Below are positions 36,139 through 45,580 of a stretch of DNA of 64,000 nt, one piece after another; the first letter of the stretch is position 1, and every line of letters starts with the position of its first letter. The stretch is from Neolewinella antarctica (lineage in GTDB: Bacteria > Bacteroidota > Bacteroidia > Chitinophagales > Saprospiraceae), in assembly GCF_011927835.1 (NCBI RefSeq), contig NZ_JAATJH010000007.1, positions 62,001 to 126,000 of the forward strand. Reading direction: 5' to 3'. The notes below the pieces were generated by a model. That model saw only the letters and a program-made list of their open reading frames with translations. It did no database searches and was not told the DNA's origin. Made by a program: the position numbers and the translations under genes.

Positions 36139-37857
36139 TCACCCCCGGTTAAGCTCCCCAACCGCGTGGTCCACCGCCCGCGCCGTCAACGCCATGTAAG
36201 TCAGGCTCGGATTAACGCAACTAGCGCTCGTCATGGCCGAACCATCCGTAACGTAGAGGTTGAGGCAGTTCCAAACCTGATTGTGTTTGTTGAGCACGGA
36301 CGTGCGTGGATCGCGCCCCATTCGGGCGGTCCCCATTTCGTGGATGCCGTAGCCGGGAAAAACCTCGCGCTCGAACGGAGAAACGTTTTTGGCACCGGCG
36401 GCCTCCAGCATCTCCGCCGCGTGATGCTTCATGTCCACGCGCATCGCGCGCTCGTTTGCCCCGAAGGAAGCGTTCATGGACAAAGTAGGTAGACCGTCTT
36501 TATCCAGTTTCGTTTCGTTCAGCGTCACCCGGTTGTCGGGGTCAGGGAGGCACTCCCCGAAGCCCGTCATCCCCATGGACCAGCCGCCGGGGGCGGCGAG
36601 CGCCTTCTTCAGGCCAGGGCCAACGCTCAATTCCTTAACGAGGTTGCGCCAATCGCCGCGCTGCGCGCCCCCCTGATAACCGAAGCCCCGGAGGTAGTCC
36701 TTTTTGCTGGAGGGGCCCAAATTTACGAAGCGGGGCACGTAGAAACCATTTGCCTTGCGGCCTTTGTAGTACTTATCGTCGAGGCCTTCGAAGCTACCGG
36801 AGGCCCCTACGTAGTGGTGGTGGTCCATGATGTTCCTGCCGACCATATCGCTATCGTTACCCAGGCCGTTGGCCTGTGCGTCAGATTTGCTGGCGAGCAA
36901 AATGGAGGCTGAGTTGAGGCTCGAGGCACACAGGAAGACAACCCCCTTCGTGAAAAACGCTACTTCTTCGTTCGTCTCGGTCATTTTGACGCGGACGCCC
37001 GTGGCGCGCTTGGTGTCGGCGTCGTAGATGATCTCCCGCACGGCGGCGTGGTTGACCAGGGTCATATTTCCGGTTTCCTCCGCTACGACGAGGGGCCCTG
37101 AGTTAGAACTGTAGTAGCCTCCGTAGGGGCAGCCCCGGCGGCAGCGGTCGCGGTACTGGCAATTGCCGCGCGAGCCGAGGTTGAGGGCTGGGTCGTAGGC
37201 AGTCACGTGGGCTACCCGCCCTTCCGTTACCGTGCGCCCGGGGATGTGCTCCTGGACGCGGTCCCGGAACTGTGCTTCGGCACAGTTGAGCTCCATGGGC
37301 GGTTGGAAGGGACCGTCGGGCAGGTGTTTCAGCCCTTCTTTGCGCCCGGAGATGCCGATGAACTTCGTTACGTAATCGTACCAGGGCTTGATGTCCGCCT
37401 GGCGGATCGGCCAGTCCACCGCAATACCTTCCTTGGCGTTAGCCTCGAAGTCGAGGTCGCTCCACTCGTAGCACTGCCGTCCCCAGACGAGGGAGCGGCC
37501 ACCGGTCTGGTAACCGCGGATCCAGTCGAAGCGTTTTTCTTCGGTGTAGGGGTGTTCGCTATCCTTTACGAAATGGTGGACTTCCGCTTCGTTGACCAGG
37601 TGACCTTTTCGCTTCAATACGTGGTAGTCCTCTTCGATGACATCCTTTGGAATTTTACCCTGGTTCTCAAAGTCCCAAGTATCGAGACTGGCCGTCGGAT
37701 AATCGCCGTGGGCGATGTGGCGACCGCGCTCCAGGACGAGCGTTTTGAGGCCTTTACGGCAAAGCTCCATGGCGGCGATGCCGCCGCTGATGCCGGTGCC
37801 GATGACGATGGCGTCGTACTGGTTGGTGTCGTTTGTTTTTAGGTTCGGGGTTTGCAT
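36139..37857 (-). CDS. GMC-family FAD oxidoreductase
   Basis: The 572-residue flavoprotein has an N-terminal ADP-binding motif IVIGTGISGGIAAMELCRKGLKTLVLERG (residues 16-44), YQTGGRSLVWGRQCYEWSD, a conserved NCQYRDRCRRGCPYGG Cys cluster, and the GMC C-terminal domain HEMGTARMGRDPRTSVLNK with catalytic His, then GSAMTSASCVNPSLTYMALTARA. It oxidises sugar or polyol hydroxyls, as in gluconate/glucose dehydrogenase large subunits. The usual small partner subunit gene is not adjacent. The first ATG is at 37857. Confidence 0.92.
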   Translation of the reverse strand: MQTPNLKTNDTNQYDAIVIGTGISGGIAAMELCRKGLKTLVLERGRHIAHGDYPTASLDTWDFENQGKIPKDVIEEDYHVLKRKGHLVNEAEVHHFVKDSEHPYTEEKRFDWIRGYQTGGRSLVWGRQCYEWSDLDFEANAKEGIAVDWPIRQADIKPWYDYVTKFIGISGRKEGLKHLPDGPFQPPMELNCAEAQFRDRVQEHIPGRTVTEGRVAHVTAYDPALNLGSRGNCQYRDRCRRGCPYGGYYSSNSGPLVVAEETGNMTLVNHAAVREIIYDADTKRATGVRVKMTETNEEVAFFTKGVVFLCASSLNSASILLASKSDAQANGLGNDSDMVGRNIMDHHHYVGASGSFEGLDDKYYKGRKANGFYVPRFVNLGPSSKKDYLRGFGYQGGAQRGDWRNLVKELSVGPGLKKALAAPGGWSMGMTGFGECLPDPDNRVTLNETKLDKDGLPTLSMNASFGANERAMRVDMKHHAAEMLEAAGAKNVSPFEREVFPGYGIHEMGTARMGRDPRTSVLNKHNQVWNCLNLYVTDGSAMTSASCVNPSLTYMALTARAVDHAVGELNRG

Positions 37858-37923
37858 GGGGGGGTGTTCAGACTTTGGGCTGGTAAGATAACGGTGTCGG
37901 GAGGGGTGGGGTTTTTGGGGGAG

Positions 37924-37965
37924 TAGCCCTCTCCCTCTTATCCCTCTCCAGTGGGGAGGGACGAT
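37924..37965. repeat. CCCTCTCC word hairpin
   Basis: The string CCCTCTTATCCCTCTCC (about 37933-37949) is the exact reverse complement of 54196-54212. Here it is followed by GTGGGGAGGGA, which can pair back. It lies between the GMC start and the purQ stop, where nothing else is seen. Confidence 0.65.
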
Positions 37966-38137
37966 TCGTTGTCAGAGGGGATATTATTTGACTGCGTAGG
38001 TTAGAGCGACTGGCATTTACACTAGGCCATAGAGGTAGATCACTCAATTAGAACATGGTTGCCTTTTGCCAAAAGCTAACATCTCCTATTTCTTAATATT
38101 AATATAATGGACTGGTGAAAGTAAAGGAGCTGCTTCT

Positions 38138-38842
38138 CTAAGCCACCACAACACTATTCACCAAACTATCAAAAATGGCGTAGCCATCCGTATTCCCGAG
38201 TAGTGCTTCGGCGGCGCGCTCCGGGTGGGGCATCATGCCGAAAACGTTGCGCTCCTTGTTGCAGATGCCGGCGATGGCCTGGGTGCTGCCGTTCATATTA
38301 GCCGCGTCGGTGAGCTCGCCGGTGGGCTCGGCGTAGTGAAAAAGGACTTGCTCGTTGGCGATCAGGTCGACGATCGTTTCTTTGTCAGCGTAGTAGCGAC
38401 CTTCGGCGTGGGCGACGGGGATTTTGAGAATCTGGCCTACGTCCAGTTTGCTGGTGATGGCGGAGTTGCTCGTTTCGACGCGGAGGAAGACGTTCTTGGA
38501 GATGAATTTCTGCTCCTGGTTGCGAAGTAGGGCACCGGGCAGGAGGCCGGCTTCGCAGAGGATTTGGAAACCGTTGCAGATGCCGAAGACGTATCCACCC
38601 TTGGCCGCGAATTCTTTTACCGCCGCCATGATCGGGCTGAAGCGTGCGACGGCACCGGCGCGGACGTAGTCACCGTAGCTGAAGCCGCCGGGGACGATGA
38701 GGCAATCTTCGGTCGTGAAGCCAGGCAGTTCTTTGTCTTTGTGCCAGAGCTTGACGGTGTCCTGGCCCATCACTTCTTTGAGGACGTGGACCATGTCGTC
38801 GTCACAGTTGCTGCCGGGGAATTGGATTACGCCGAATTTCAT
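38138..38842 (-). CDS. purQ: Phosphoribosylformylglycinamidine synthase subunit PurQ
   Basis: The 234-residue glutaminase subunit supplies ammonia to PurL for FGAM formation in purine synthesis. It has class-I amidotransferase motifs: an N-terminal FGVIQFPGSNCDDD, GGFSYGDYVRAGA, the nucleophile in FGICNGFQIL (Cys near 91) and the His/Glu pair in MMPHPERA. The frame extends to 39055, but the extra N-terminus includes repeat-derived sequence; the ATG at 38842 starts at the conserved MKFGVIQFPGSNC. The other subunits, PurS and PurL, are not in this window. Confidence 0.97.
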   Translation of the reverse strand: MKFGVIQFPGSNCDDDMVHVLKEVMGQDTVKLWHKDKELPGFTTEDCLIVPGGFSYGDYVRAGAVARFSPIMAAVKEFAAKGGYVFGICNGFQILCEAGLLPGALLRNQEQKFISKNVFLRVETSNSAITSKLDVGQILKIPVAHAEGRYYADKETIVDLIANEQVLFHYAEPTGELTDAANMNGSTQAIAGICNKERNVFGMMPHPERAAEALLGNTDGYAIFDSLVNSVVVA

Positions 38843-38869
38843 GGGGGTTGTTTTTGCTCGGACAAAGTT

Positions 38870-39050
38870 AAGGTGATATGCGATATGCGATATGCGAATC
38901 TCGATATTTGATTTGCTGCCGCCGTCTTTGCTCTTCCGCTGCGCAGATTCGTTTTGGTGATCGGGAGGGCGCGGTTCCACGATTGAATCGGGACTAGCTG
39001 TCGCGTCGCGCCGGTGCAGGGTGATGGCACGGAAGCAGGGTTTATGCCTT
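38870..39050. repeat. GATATGC word array and a decayed GC-rich element
   Basis: Upstream of purQ, GATATGC is repeated three times with period 8 (38874-38897) and followed by AATCTCGATATTTGA. At 38968-38996, GGGCGCGGTTCCACGATTG, AATCGGGACTAGC aligns to the long-form element with several changes. GGGACTAGCTG recurs at 50687-50697. No gene is seen. Confidence 0.5.
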
Positions 39051-39077
39051 CTCACCCCTCTCCCGCTAGTACCGTAC

Positions 39078-39296
39078 CTACTTATCAGAGTCCCGCTCCT
39101 CCCGCACGTGGTTCCGAAAATAATGCAGACTACCTAGGAACATCACGTTGATGCCTCCGTACATCAGGGCCGTATAGATGGCTTCCTGCCGCGCGATCTC
39201 CGGCCAGAAAAATCGGTAGACGAGGAAGTAGATCGGAACGATGACCAGGAAGAGGATCAGGCAGTAGCGGAGGGTGGCTTTTAGACGGTCGGTCAT
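39078..39296 (-). CDS. Small two-helix membrane protein, hypothetical
   Basis: The 72-residue protein has two predicted membrane helices (YCLILFLVIVPIYFLVYRFF and YTALMYGGINVMFLGSLHY) with a charged C-terminus (RNHVREERDSDK). Length, hydrophobicity and an ATG followed by a basic residue suggest a real gene, but I do not recognise a family. It lies between the K+ channel and purQ on the same strand. Confidence 0.5.
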   Translation of the reverse strand: MTDRLKATLRYCLILFLVIVPIYFLVYRFFWPEIARQEAIYTALMYGGINVMFLGSLHYFRNHVREERDSDK

Positions 39297-39444
39297 TGTT
39301 TGGGTGGTAGGTGAGGTCGGGGAACAAGGATCTTTGCGGATGGGTCAATGATTATTAAAGATCGGCTCGGGGCGGCGGTCACGGTGACCAATAAGGCGCT
39401 CGCCGTTTAAACCTGGCATCCCGCACCCGTGCATAACTACCCCC

Positions 39445-40497
39445 TCAAATATCCAAATACTCCCGCAGCGCCAAAATCTGTGGCTGACTGCCCACCACGA
39501 TAAAGCTTTCCCCCGCCGCCAGGCTCGCGTCCGGCCCGGGGTTGACGACGTAGCGCCCGTTGCCCTTGCGGTGGCCAATGATGTTGACGCCGCTGTTATT
39601 GCGCAGGCCCAACTCCATGATGGGAAGCCCGCGGAGCTTAGCGGGGAGCTGTTTGTAGAGGATTTCCTCGAAGCCGATGTCGCTATCCATCTCGTTGGTG
39701 ACGTAGCTGAAGAATTCGACCGCGCCGGGTTTGGAGATGAGCGTCGCCATAAAAAAACCACCGATCTGCTCGGGCATGATGACGTGGCTGGCACCGGCCT
39801 TCATCATTTTCTGCCGGCTGCGCGCCGTCTGTGAACGGCTGATGATGCGTGCGTTCGGATTAAGGTCTTTGGCGGAAAGGACGATGAACAGGTTGTCGGA
39901 ATCATCGTCCAGCGCGGTGATGAGGCCGGAGGCGCGGCTGAGGCCGGCTTCTTCGAGAATCTCGTCGTGGGTCGCGTCGCCGATGATGTAGATGAGGTCG
40001 AATTCTTCGAATTCCGGGTCGACGACCTTACGCTCTTTCTCGTCGATAATCACGAATTCTTTGCCGTGCTCGATCAGGTGGCGGGCGATCTCCTTGCCGT
40101 AGCGGCCAAAGCCGCAAAGGATCGTGTGGCCACTCAGGGCGTTGACGCGGGCTTTGCGGCGGTTGTGGTCCATTTGCTCGAATAATTTTCCCTCGATGAC
40201 GTAGTAAGAAAAGGCGGCTAGTGCGTAAGCGACAATGCCCACGTTGAAGATAATCATCACCGACATGAACACCCGCCCGCCCTGAGAAAGCGGCGCCACC
40301 TCCCCGAAACCTACCGTGGAAATGGTGATGGCGGCGGTATAAAAGGCGTCAATGAAGCCGTAGTCTTCAAGTACCACCAAGCCGACGGTAATTAAGCCCG
40401 TCATCCCGACGATCAACAGCACGGCCGTCCGCAAGTCCAGGGTAGTGGAGCGGATGTTGAGGGCGTTGAGGAGGCGGGAGATTAGGCCTTGGCGCAT
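39445..40497 (-). CDS. Potassium channel with RCK (TrkA-N/TrkA-C) domains
   Basis: The 350-residue protein has two membrane helices around a pore loop with the filter TVGFG (in ITISTVGFGEVAPLS), then a cytoplasmic RCK domain starting HTILCGFGRYGKEIARHLI (Rossmann GxGxxG), and a TrkA-C domain near the C-terminus (LPIMELGLRNNSGVNIIGH). The fold matches MthK-type calcium/nucleotide-gated K+ channels. GFG replaces the usual GYG, as in some natural channels. The start is at 40497; a GGCGGTAGG hairpin occupies the upstream region. Confidence 0.93.
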   Translation of the reverse strand: MRQGLISRLLNALNIRSTTLDLRTAVLLIVGMTGLITVGLVVLEDYGFIDAFYTAAITISTVGFGEVAPLSQGGRVFMSVMIIFNVGIVAYALAAFSYYVIEGKLFEQMDHNRRKARVNALSGHTILCGFGRYGKEIARHLIEHGKEFVIIDEKERKVVDPEFEEFDLIYIIGDATHDEILEEAGLSRASGLITALDDDSDNLFIVLSAKDLNPNARIISRSQTARSRQKMMKAGASHVIMPEQIGGFFMATLISKPGAVEFFSYVTNEMDSDIGFEEILYKQLPAKLRGLPIMELGLRNNSGVNIIGHRKGNGRYVVNPGPDASLAAGESFIVVGSQPQILALREYLDI

Positions 40498-40505
40498 GTT
40501 GCGAA

Positions 40506-40656
40506 GGTAGGCTGGTAGGCGGTAGTTTTTAGGCGGTAGGCAGGTAGGCGGTAGAAATTCCCCTACTCATTACTTTATTTACGCTAAAGCATCGCCCAAA
40601 TTCTAATCAAAACCATTTTATCACGAAATCGCCTACCGCCTACCGCCTACCGCCTA
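40506..40656. repeat. GGCGGTAGG hairpin overlapping the epimerase stop codon
   Basis: The left side (40506-40554) has four copies of GGCGGTAG/GGTAGGC words; the right side (40630-40656) has GCCTACC repeated four times. The loop is about 75 bases. On the minus strand the right arm contributes the last codons (FRR) and the TAG stop (40647-40649) of the epimerase gene. Confidence 0.85.
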
Positions 40657-41672
40657 AACCTAGCTCCAGTCCCATTCCCCTCCGGCCAAACAGCAAACCC
40701 CGTCCTAGAATCAAACGTAACCCCCTCCCCCGGGTCTTCCGCCAGCAGCATCGCCCCGTCCATATCCGCGTAATCCAGCTCCGGGAGGAGTTGGGCGATG
40801 GCGCTGATGCCGAAGCTGGATTCGGTCATGCAGCCGGCCATCATGGACAAGCCCAGCTTCCGCGCCCGCGCGATCATTTGCCGGGCGGGGAGGAGGCCGC
40901 CGCACTTGACGATCTTGATGTTGATGCCGTGGAAAAGTTCCGCGCATTTTTCTACGTCCGCGAGGGTCTGGCAGCTTTCGTCGGCGATGATTGGCAGGGC
41001 GCTTGCGGCTTTGACGCGGGCTTGGCCAACCTCGTCGGTGACCGGGAGGGGTTGCTCGATGAACACTACGCCGAGGCGCTTCAGTTCGTGGGAATAATCG
41101 ATGGTTTGCGCGGCCGTCCAGCCGGTGTTGGCGTCTACGTAAAACGGCGCGTCGGTTTCCGCTCGTAAGGCGCGAATGATCGCCAGGTCATCTCCACCAC
41201 CGCCGAGTTTGATCTTGTAGACGGGCCAGGGGAAGGCGCGGAGTTTGGCGGTCATTTCCTCAATCGGGGCCATGCCGATGGTGTAGCAGGTGGCGGTTTG
41301 GCGCTTAGGTTGGTCCCAGTGTTCACCGATGCGTTTGTTTTCGCGCTTGCCCCAGAGGTCGTGGGTGGCGACGTCAAGGGCGCAGCGGAGGAAGGGGTGG
41401 AGTTGCGGAGCTAGTGTGTCTAATACGACGTGTAGTTCTCCGGGGGGTAAATAATTATGGGGCGCGAGCGCAGGAGCCAAGTTTTTAAGAATGGCGGTGC
41501 AGGTCTCCGAGTCCAGACCATAATACCGCGTCATCGCAGCCTCCCCGAACCCGGAACGGCCCGCCCCGTCAATCAGCTCCACGATCAGGGTGGGCTGGTG
41601 GGTGCGGGTTTCGTGGGCGATGCGGAAAGGGCTGGCTAGGGGGAGGGTTATCTGGTGGACTTTTAGTTGCAT
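40647..41672 (-). CDS. Dipeptide epimerase of the enolase superfamily
   Basis: From the ATG at 41672 the protein has 341 residues (an ATG at 41678 adds two). The N-terminal capping domain has PFRIAHETRTHQPTLIVEL. The TIM barrel has YKIKLGG (catalytic KxK), DANTGW, the metal-ligand series ending in ADESCQ, and IKIVKCGGLLPA (second Lys). C-terminal MTESSFGISAIAQL is typical of L-Ala-D/L-Glu epimerases, which recycle murein peptides. An N-terminal extension to 41777 would translate a GC-rich element and is rejected. Its stop codon lies within the right arm of a GGCGGTAGG hairpin. The S41 protease gene is divergent. Confidence 0.9.
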   Translation of the reverse strand: MQLKVHQITLPLASPFRIAHETRTHQPTLIVELIDGAGRSGFGEAAMTRYYGLDSETCTAILKNLAPALAPHNYLPPGELHVVLDTLAPQLHPFLRCALDVATHDLWGKRENKRIGEHWDQPKRQTATCYTIGMAPIEEMTAKLRAFPWPVYKIKLGGGGDDLAIIRALRAETDAPFYVDANTGWTAAQTIDYSHELKRLGVVFIEQPLPVTDEVGQARVKAASALPIIADESCQTLADVEKCAELFHGINIKIVKCGGLLPARQMIARARKLGLSMMAGCMTESSFGISAIAQLLPELDYADMDGAMLLAEDPGEGVTFDSRTGFAVWPEGNGTGARFRR

Positions 41673-41754
41673 GGGCATGGGAGTGTTGGTAACAAATTTA
41701 GTAGAAACACGGCTGTTACGGAATTGACCCCGTAAGCATTGCTTTTTCCCCTGC

Positions 41755-41778
41755 CCTGGCACCTGCGTCCGCGCCAAC
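41755..41778 (-). repeat. Dispersed element, short form, upstream of the S41 peptidase gene
   Basis: CCCTGGCACCTGCGTCCGCGCC is the reverse form of the core, 25 bases before the promoter string at 41804 and 64 bases before the start of the peptidase gene. Confidence 0.65.
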
Positions 41779-41803
41779 CAATGCTAGGCTTCTGTAGCCC
41801 CAC

Positions 41804-41820
41804 ACAAATAATCTTTCCCC
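41804..41820 (+). promoter_or_regulatory. Promoter-like string shared with PBP1A
   Basis: ACAAATAATCTTTCCCC is identical at 50723-50739 upstream of the PBP1A gene. TAATCTTT resembles the -7 consensus. Each copy lies 21-36 bases before its start codon, and each is preceded by a reverse GC-rich element copy. Confidence 0.55.
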
Positions 41821-41841
41821 CGGCAAAAACGTTCCCCCACC

Positions 41842-43485
41842 ATGTCCCTACCCAAGAAACTAATGGCCGGCCTAGCCGCCGTCATCGCCCTCGTCAGCCT
41901 AACCGCCGCCACCGTAGCCCCCGCCAACGATAAGTTCTTCGAAATCATGAAGGCGATCGAGGTGTACACGAACGTATATAAGGAAGTGAATCAGTACTAC
42001 GTCGACGACATCGAACCCAACAAACTGATGCGCACCGGCATCGAGGCGATGGTCAAATCTCTCGACCCCTACACGAACTACATCTCCGAAACCGACGTCG
42101 AACTCGCCCGCCTTAACCAGGCCGGAAAATACCAGGGCATCGGCGCCGACATCGAATACATTGACGGCCAACCGACCATCCTGACGCTGTTCAAAGACCA
42201 GCCCGCCGACCAAGCTGGCATCAAAACCGGCGACCGCCTCCTCACCGTCGACGGCCGCGACACCGACGGCTACAACCGCGAACAACTCGAAGAGATCATG
42301 CGCGGCTTCCCCGGCACGACGATGGAACTGACCGTCGACCGACCCGGCGTCGGGCAGAAAAACCTGGAATTGATCCGGGGCGACGTGACCATCCCCAACG
42401 TGCCCTATTCCGGGATGCTGGCCGATAACGTCGGCTACGTGGCCCTGACGACGTTCACCCGCGAGGCCGGCAAGAACGTGCGCGACGCCGTCTCCGCCCT
42501 GCGCGCCGAAAACCCTAACCTGGCCGGCGTGGTGATCGACCTACGCGGTAACGGCGGCGGTCTGCTGAACGAGGCGGTGGACATCGTCAACATCTTCGTG
42601 CCGAAAGACGAACTGATCGTGACGACCAAAGGCAAAGTCCGCGAGTGGGACCGAACCTACAAAACCAAGGGCAACCCGCTCGACCTCGAACTGCCCGTCG
42701 CGGTGCTCATCAATGACCGTTCCGCTTCCGCCTCCGAGATCGTTAGTGGTGCGTTACAGGACCTCGACCGCGGCGTCCTGATCGGCCAGCGGAGCTACGG
42801 CAAAGGCCTCGTGCAGAACATTATGGAGACGGGCTACGGCAGCCGCGTCAAGATCACGACGGCGAAATATTACATCCCGAGCCTGCGCTGCATCCAGGCG
42901 ATCGAGTACGTCGACGGTAAGCCGGTCGACATCCCCGACGCCCAGCGGGCCGTGTTCAAAACCCGCGCCGGGCGGGAGGTGCTCGACGGTGGCGGCGTGG
43001 CACCGGACATTAAATTACCCGTCCTTGGAGGGAAAGCCATCACGCAGGGCTTGCTCGATAATCACGTGATTTTCAACTTCGTCAACGAGTGGGTAACTAA
43101 GCACGAAACGATTGATTCCGTGGCGAATTTTCGTTTCCAGGAGTGGGCGGCGTTCGAGACATTTCTCCAGCGGGGTGATTTCGAATATGACTCCAAGGCC
43201 GAGAAAGCACTGGAAAGGGCAATGGCCGAAGCGGAAATCGAAGGTTACGAGATCACGAGTCAGTTGAACGCCATTCAGGAGCAGGTCGACCGCGAGCAAC
43301 TCGCCGCCATCCAACAGTACAAAGCCGAGATCATCAACATCATCGAAAAGGAGATTGCCGGGCGCTATTACTACCAGCGCGGGCAGGTGCAGATGGGCTT
43401 ACGTAATGACCGGGAGGTGCAGGAAGCGATTGCCGTGCTCAACGATTCGCAGCGTTACGCGGCTTTGCTGCGGCCGTCGAACTAA
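41842..43485 (+). CDS. S41-family C-terminal processing peptidase
   Basis: The 547-residue protein has a signal/anchor (MAGLAAVIALVSLTAATVAP), a tail-binding N-domain, a PDZ domain at about 95-185 (KYQGIGADIEYIDG, AGIKTGDRLLTVDGRD) and the S41 catalytic core. The nucleophile is in DRSASASEIVSGALQD and the Lys in GQRSYGKGLVQ. It cleaves periplasmic proteins at nonpolar C-termini. The C-terminal region (about 410-547) is helical and long, as in Bacteroidota CtpA members. The promoter string at 41804-41820 is shared with PBP1A, suggesting joint control of envelope genes. Confidence 0.95.
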   Translation: MSLPKKLMAGLAAVIALVSLTAATVAPANDKFFEIMKAIEVYTNVYKEVNQYYVDDIEPNKLMRTGIEAMVKSLDPYTNYISETDVELARLNQAGKYQGIGADIEYIDGQPTILTLFKDQPADQAGIKTGDRLLTVDGRDTDGYNREQLEEIMRGFPGTTMELTVDRPGVGQKNLELIRGDVTIPNVPYSGMLADNVGYVALTTFTREAGKNVRDAVSALRAENPNLAGVVIDLRGNGGGLLNEAVDIVNIFVPKDELIVTTKGKVREWDRTYKTKGNPLDLELPVAVLINDRSASASEIVSGALQDLDRGVLIGQRSYGKGLVQNIMETGYGSRVKITTAKYYIPSLRCIQAIEYVDGKPVDIPDAQRAVFKTRAGREVLDGGGVAPDIKLPVLGGKAITQGLLDNHVIFNFVNEWVTKHETIDSVANFRFQEWAAFETFLQRGDFEYDSKAEKALERAMAEAEIEGYEITSQLNAIQEQVDREQLAAIQQYKAEIINIIEKEIAGRYYYQRGQVQMGLRNDREVQEAIAVLNDSQRYAALLRPSN

Positions 43486-43814
43486 ATTAATGCTAGTGTT
43501 TTGTGTAGGTCTGCTTCGTCCTATTCCCAATCAGATTCAGTATGCGCGGTCGCGGGTGCCCAATTAAACCCGTAGAAGCAGCGTGGGTGAGGCAGACCGC
43601 GTAGGTAGATAAACCTTACTCAGTCTTAGCAAGTTATCCTGCTGAAAATGCTAATAGTCTGCGCAAAATAATTATGTTTGTTTGACTTCCTTCTTTCCAA
43701 TTTCTCACACCACCTGTCAGAACAGCCCCGGCGGCCCAACTCAATTATTCCTACGCTCACCACTAAGTGGTTGGGGCTTTGCCGATAATTAGGGTAATTA
43801 ACTTAAAAGCGGAC
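43486..43814. other. Intergenic region before the ebo cluster, with one element
   Basis: The short-form element TGCGCGGTCGCGGGTGCCCA lies at 43543-43562, 58 bases after the S41 gene. The rest is AT-richer with no recognisable promoter; a run TTTGACTTCCTTCTTTCC (about 43681) is pyrimidine-rich. No gene was found. Confidence 0.55.
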
Positions 43815-44675
43815 ATGACCGTAAAAGACAATTTCGCGAGCCTGGAAACTATCCTGGTTGACTCAACGGACGAAGCGTTCTTAGCTTGGTTTCGAGCTAA
43901 AATTGAGTCGATTATTGGCCAGGAATCAGTTCGGGAATTGTACCTGACTTACAGTCTACTGGCCAACAAAATAGGTGGGGAGCGGGGGGCAGTGTTTTCG
44001 GGTTCAGGAAACGCCACCGAGTACCTAAAAACCCAGCTCGCAACCCCTTTGGAAGTCGCCAGAATTTACCTGCTGTCCACCGTGCTCCGGGCCAACGACG
44101 AGTTCTTTCAGCCCAAAGTCGCTAACCTAATCGAGGTGTCCGACACCAGCGAGTTGGTGACCTTGCTACGCTTCCTGTCACTGCTGCCAAACCCGGCAAC
44201 CTTTTCCGCCACTGCGGTGGAAGCCCTCAGGACGAACATCACTACGGTATTCGAAGCCATCTCACTGGATAACCCGTACCCCGCCGACCACTTCAACGAC
44301 GAGCAGTGGAACCAGCTATACCTCAAGGCCGCCTTCATGCAGCTCGATTTGTCCCGTATCCTGCGCGTCGAAGAGCGGGCAAACGAGAAACTGGCCCGGA
44401 TCGTTTCGGACTTCGCACACGAACGCTGGGCGGCTGGCCGGACGGTAGACCCGCTGTTCTGGCGACCGGTTACGAATTTTGTTGACGCAGCTCGGCTAAA
44501 TGACGTGCGTCGTTTATTAACGAGTGAAGACCCTACGGAAAGAAGAGCTGGCGCGCTGTGCTGCTTTCATTCTGGTTCGGACCAAGCCAAAGAATCACTG
44601 AAAAATAACCCGGAGCTTAGCGACCAACTCACCAGCGGAGCCCTCACCTGGAAAACCCTAAAAGCAAAAACATGA
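43815..44675 (+). CDS. eboA: EboA-domain protein
   Basis: The 286-residue protein is placed in the EboA family by its position as first gene of a five-gene ebo cluster and by a helical Leu/Ala/Arg-rich pattern (LYLTYSLLANKIG, YLKAAFMQLDLSRI, RRAGALCCFHSGSD). EboA is of unknown function; the ebo cluster is required for correct export or location of the scytonemin precursor in cyanobacteria and occurs in diverse bacteria and in eustigmatophyte plastids. The ATG at 43815 is chosen over 43767. It overlaps eboB by four bases (ATGA). Confidence 0.8.
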   Translation: MTVKDNFASLETILVDSTDEAFLAWFRAKIESIIGQESVRELYLTYSLLANKIGGERGAVFSGSGNATEYLKTQLATPLEVARIYLLSTVLRANDEFFQPKVANLIEVSDTSELVTLLRFLSLLPNPATFSATAVEALRTNITTVFEAISLDNPYPADHFNDEQWNQLYLKAAFMQLDLSRILRVEERANEKLARIVSDFAHERWAAGRTVDPLFWRPVTNFVDAARLNDVRRLLTSEDPTERRAGALCCFHSGSDQAKESLKNNPELSDQLTSGALTWKTLKAKT

Positions 44676-45580
44676 CCGACAAAATGATGATCATCGACCC
44701 CCACGTCCACATGACTTCCCGCACGACGGATGATTACCAGGCGATGGCCGCGGCGGGCGTCGTTGCCATAATCGAGCCTTCCTTCTGGTTGGGGCAGCCG
44801 CGTACGCGCGTCGGATCTTTTCAGGACTATTTCTCCAGCCTCGTCGGTTGGGAGCCTTTCCGGGCGAGTCAATTCGGGATCAAGCATTACTGTACGATCG
44901 GCCTCAATTCCAAGGAAGCCAACAACGAAGCCCTCGCCGAGCAGGTCATCGACTTGTTGCCGCTTTACGTCCATAAAGAGAACGTCGTGGCCATCGGCGA
45001 GATCGGTTACGACGACCAGACGCCGGCCGAAGACAAGTATTTTCGGATGCAACTGGACCTGGCGAAGGAACTCGACATGATGGTGCAGGTACACACCCCG
45101 CACCGGGATAAGAAAGCCGGCACCCTACGGAGCATGGACGTTTGCCTGGAGCACGGGCTCGACCCGGCCAACGTCGTCATCGACCACAACAACGAGGAAA
45201 CCGTGCGGGACGTCCTCGACCGGGGCTTCATCGCCGCCTTCACGATCTACCCGAAAACCAAGATGGGCAACGAGCGGATGGTGGAGGTCGTCCGGCAGTA
45301 CGGCAGCACCAACATCATCGTCGACAGCTCGGCGGACTGGGGGGTGAGCGACCCGCTGGCCGTCCCCAAAACAGCCGCCCTGATGCTTAAACGCGGTATC
45401 GACCGGGCGGACGTCGTAAAGACCTGCTACCAAAACGCACTCGACGCCTTCGGTAAAAACGGTAAGATGAAAGAGGAGCATTGGCTTAAGCCCGGTGGCG
45501 TTAATCAGGCCCAACTCTACAACGACAACAGCGTACTGCGCGGACAGGAGCCCCGCGTCGACGCCGACCAAATCGTCTGA
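44672..45580 (+). CDS. eboB: EboB, TatD-like metal-dependent hydrolase
   Basis: The 302-residue TatD/amidohydrolase-type TIM barrel has the HxH metal motif DPHVHM (residues 8-13), EIGYD with the bridging Glu, VHTPHRDK, and VIDHNNEETV and VDSSADWG with the later His and Asp. It is the second gene of the ebo cluster. TatD-like hydrolases act on nucleic acids or ester/amide bonds; the real substrate of EboB is not known. Its TGA overlaps the eboC ATG by one base (TGATG), indicating translational coupling. Confidence 0.88.
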   Translation: MTDKMMIIDPHVHMTSRTTDDYQAMAAAGVVAIIEPSFWLGQPRTRVGSFQDYFSSLVGWEPFRASQFGIKHYCTIGLNSKEANNEALAEQVIDLLPLYVHKENVVAIGEIGYDDQTPAEDKYFRMQLDLAKELDMMVQVHTPHRDKKAGTLRSMDVCLEHGLDPANVVIDHNNEETVRDVLDRGFIAAFTIYPKTKMGNERMVEVVRQYGSTNIIVDSSADWGVSDPLAVPKTAALMLKRGIDRADVVKTCYQNALDAFGKNGKMKEEHWLKPGGVNQAQLYNDNSVLRGQEPRVDADQIV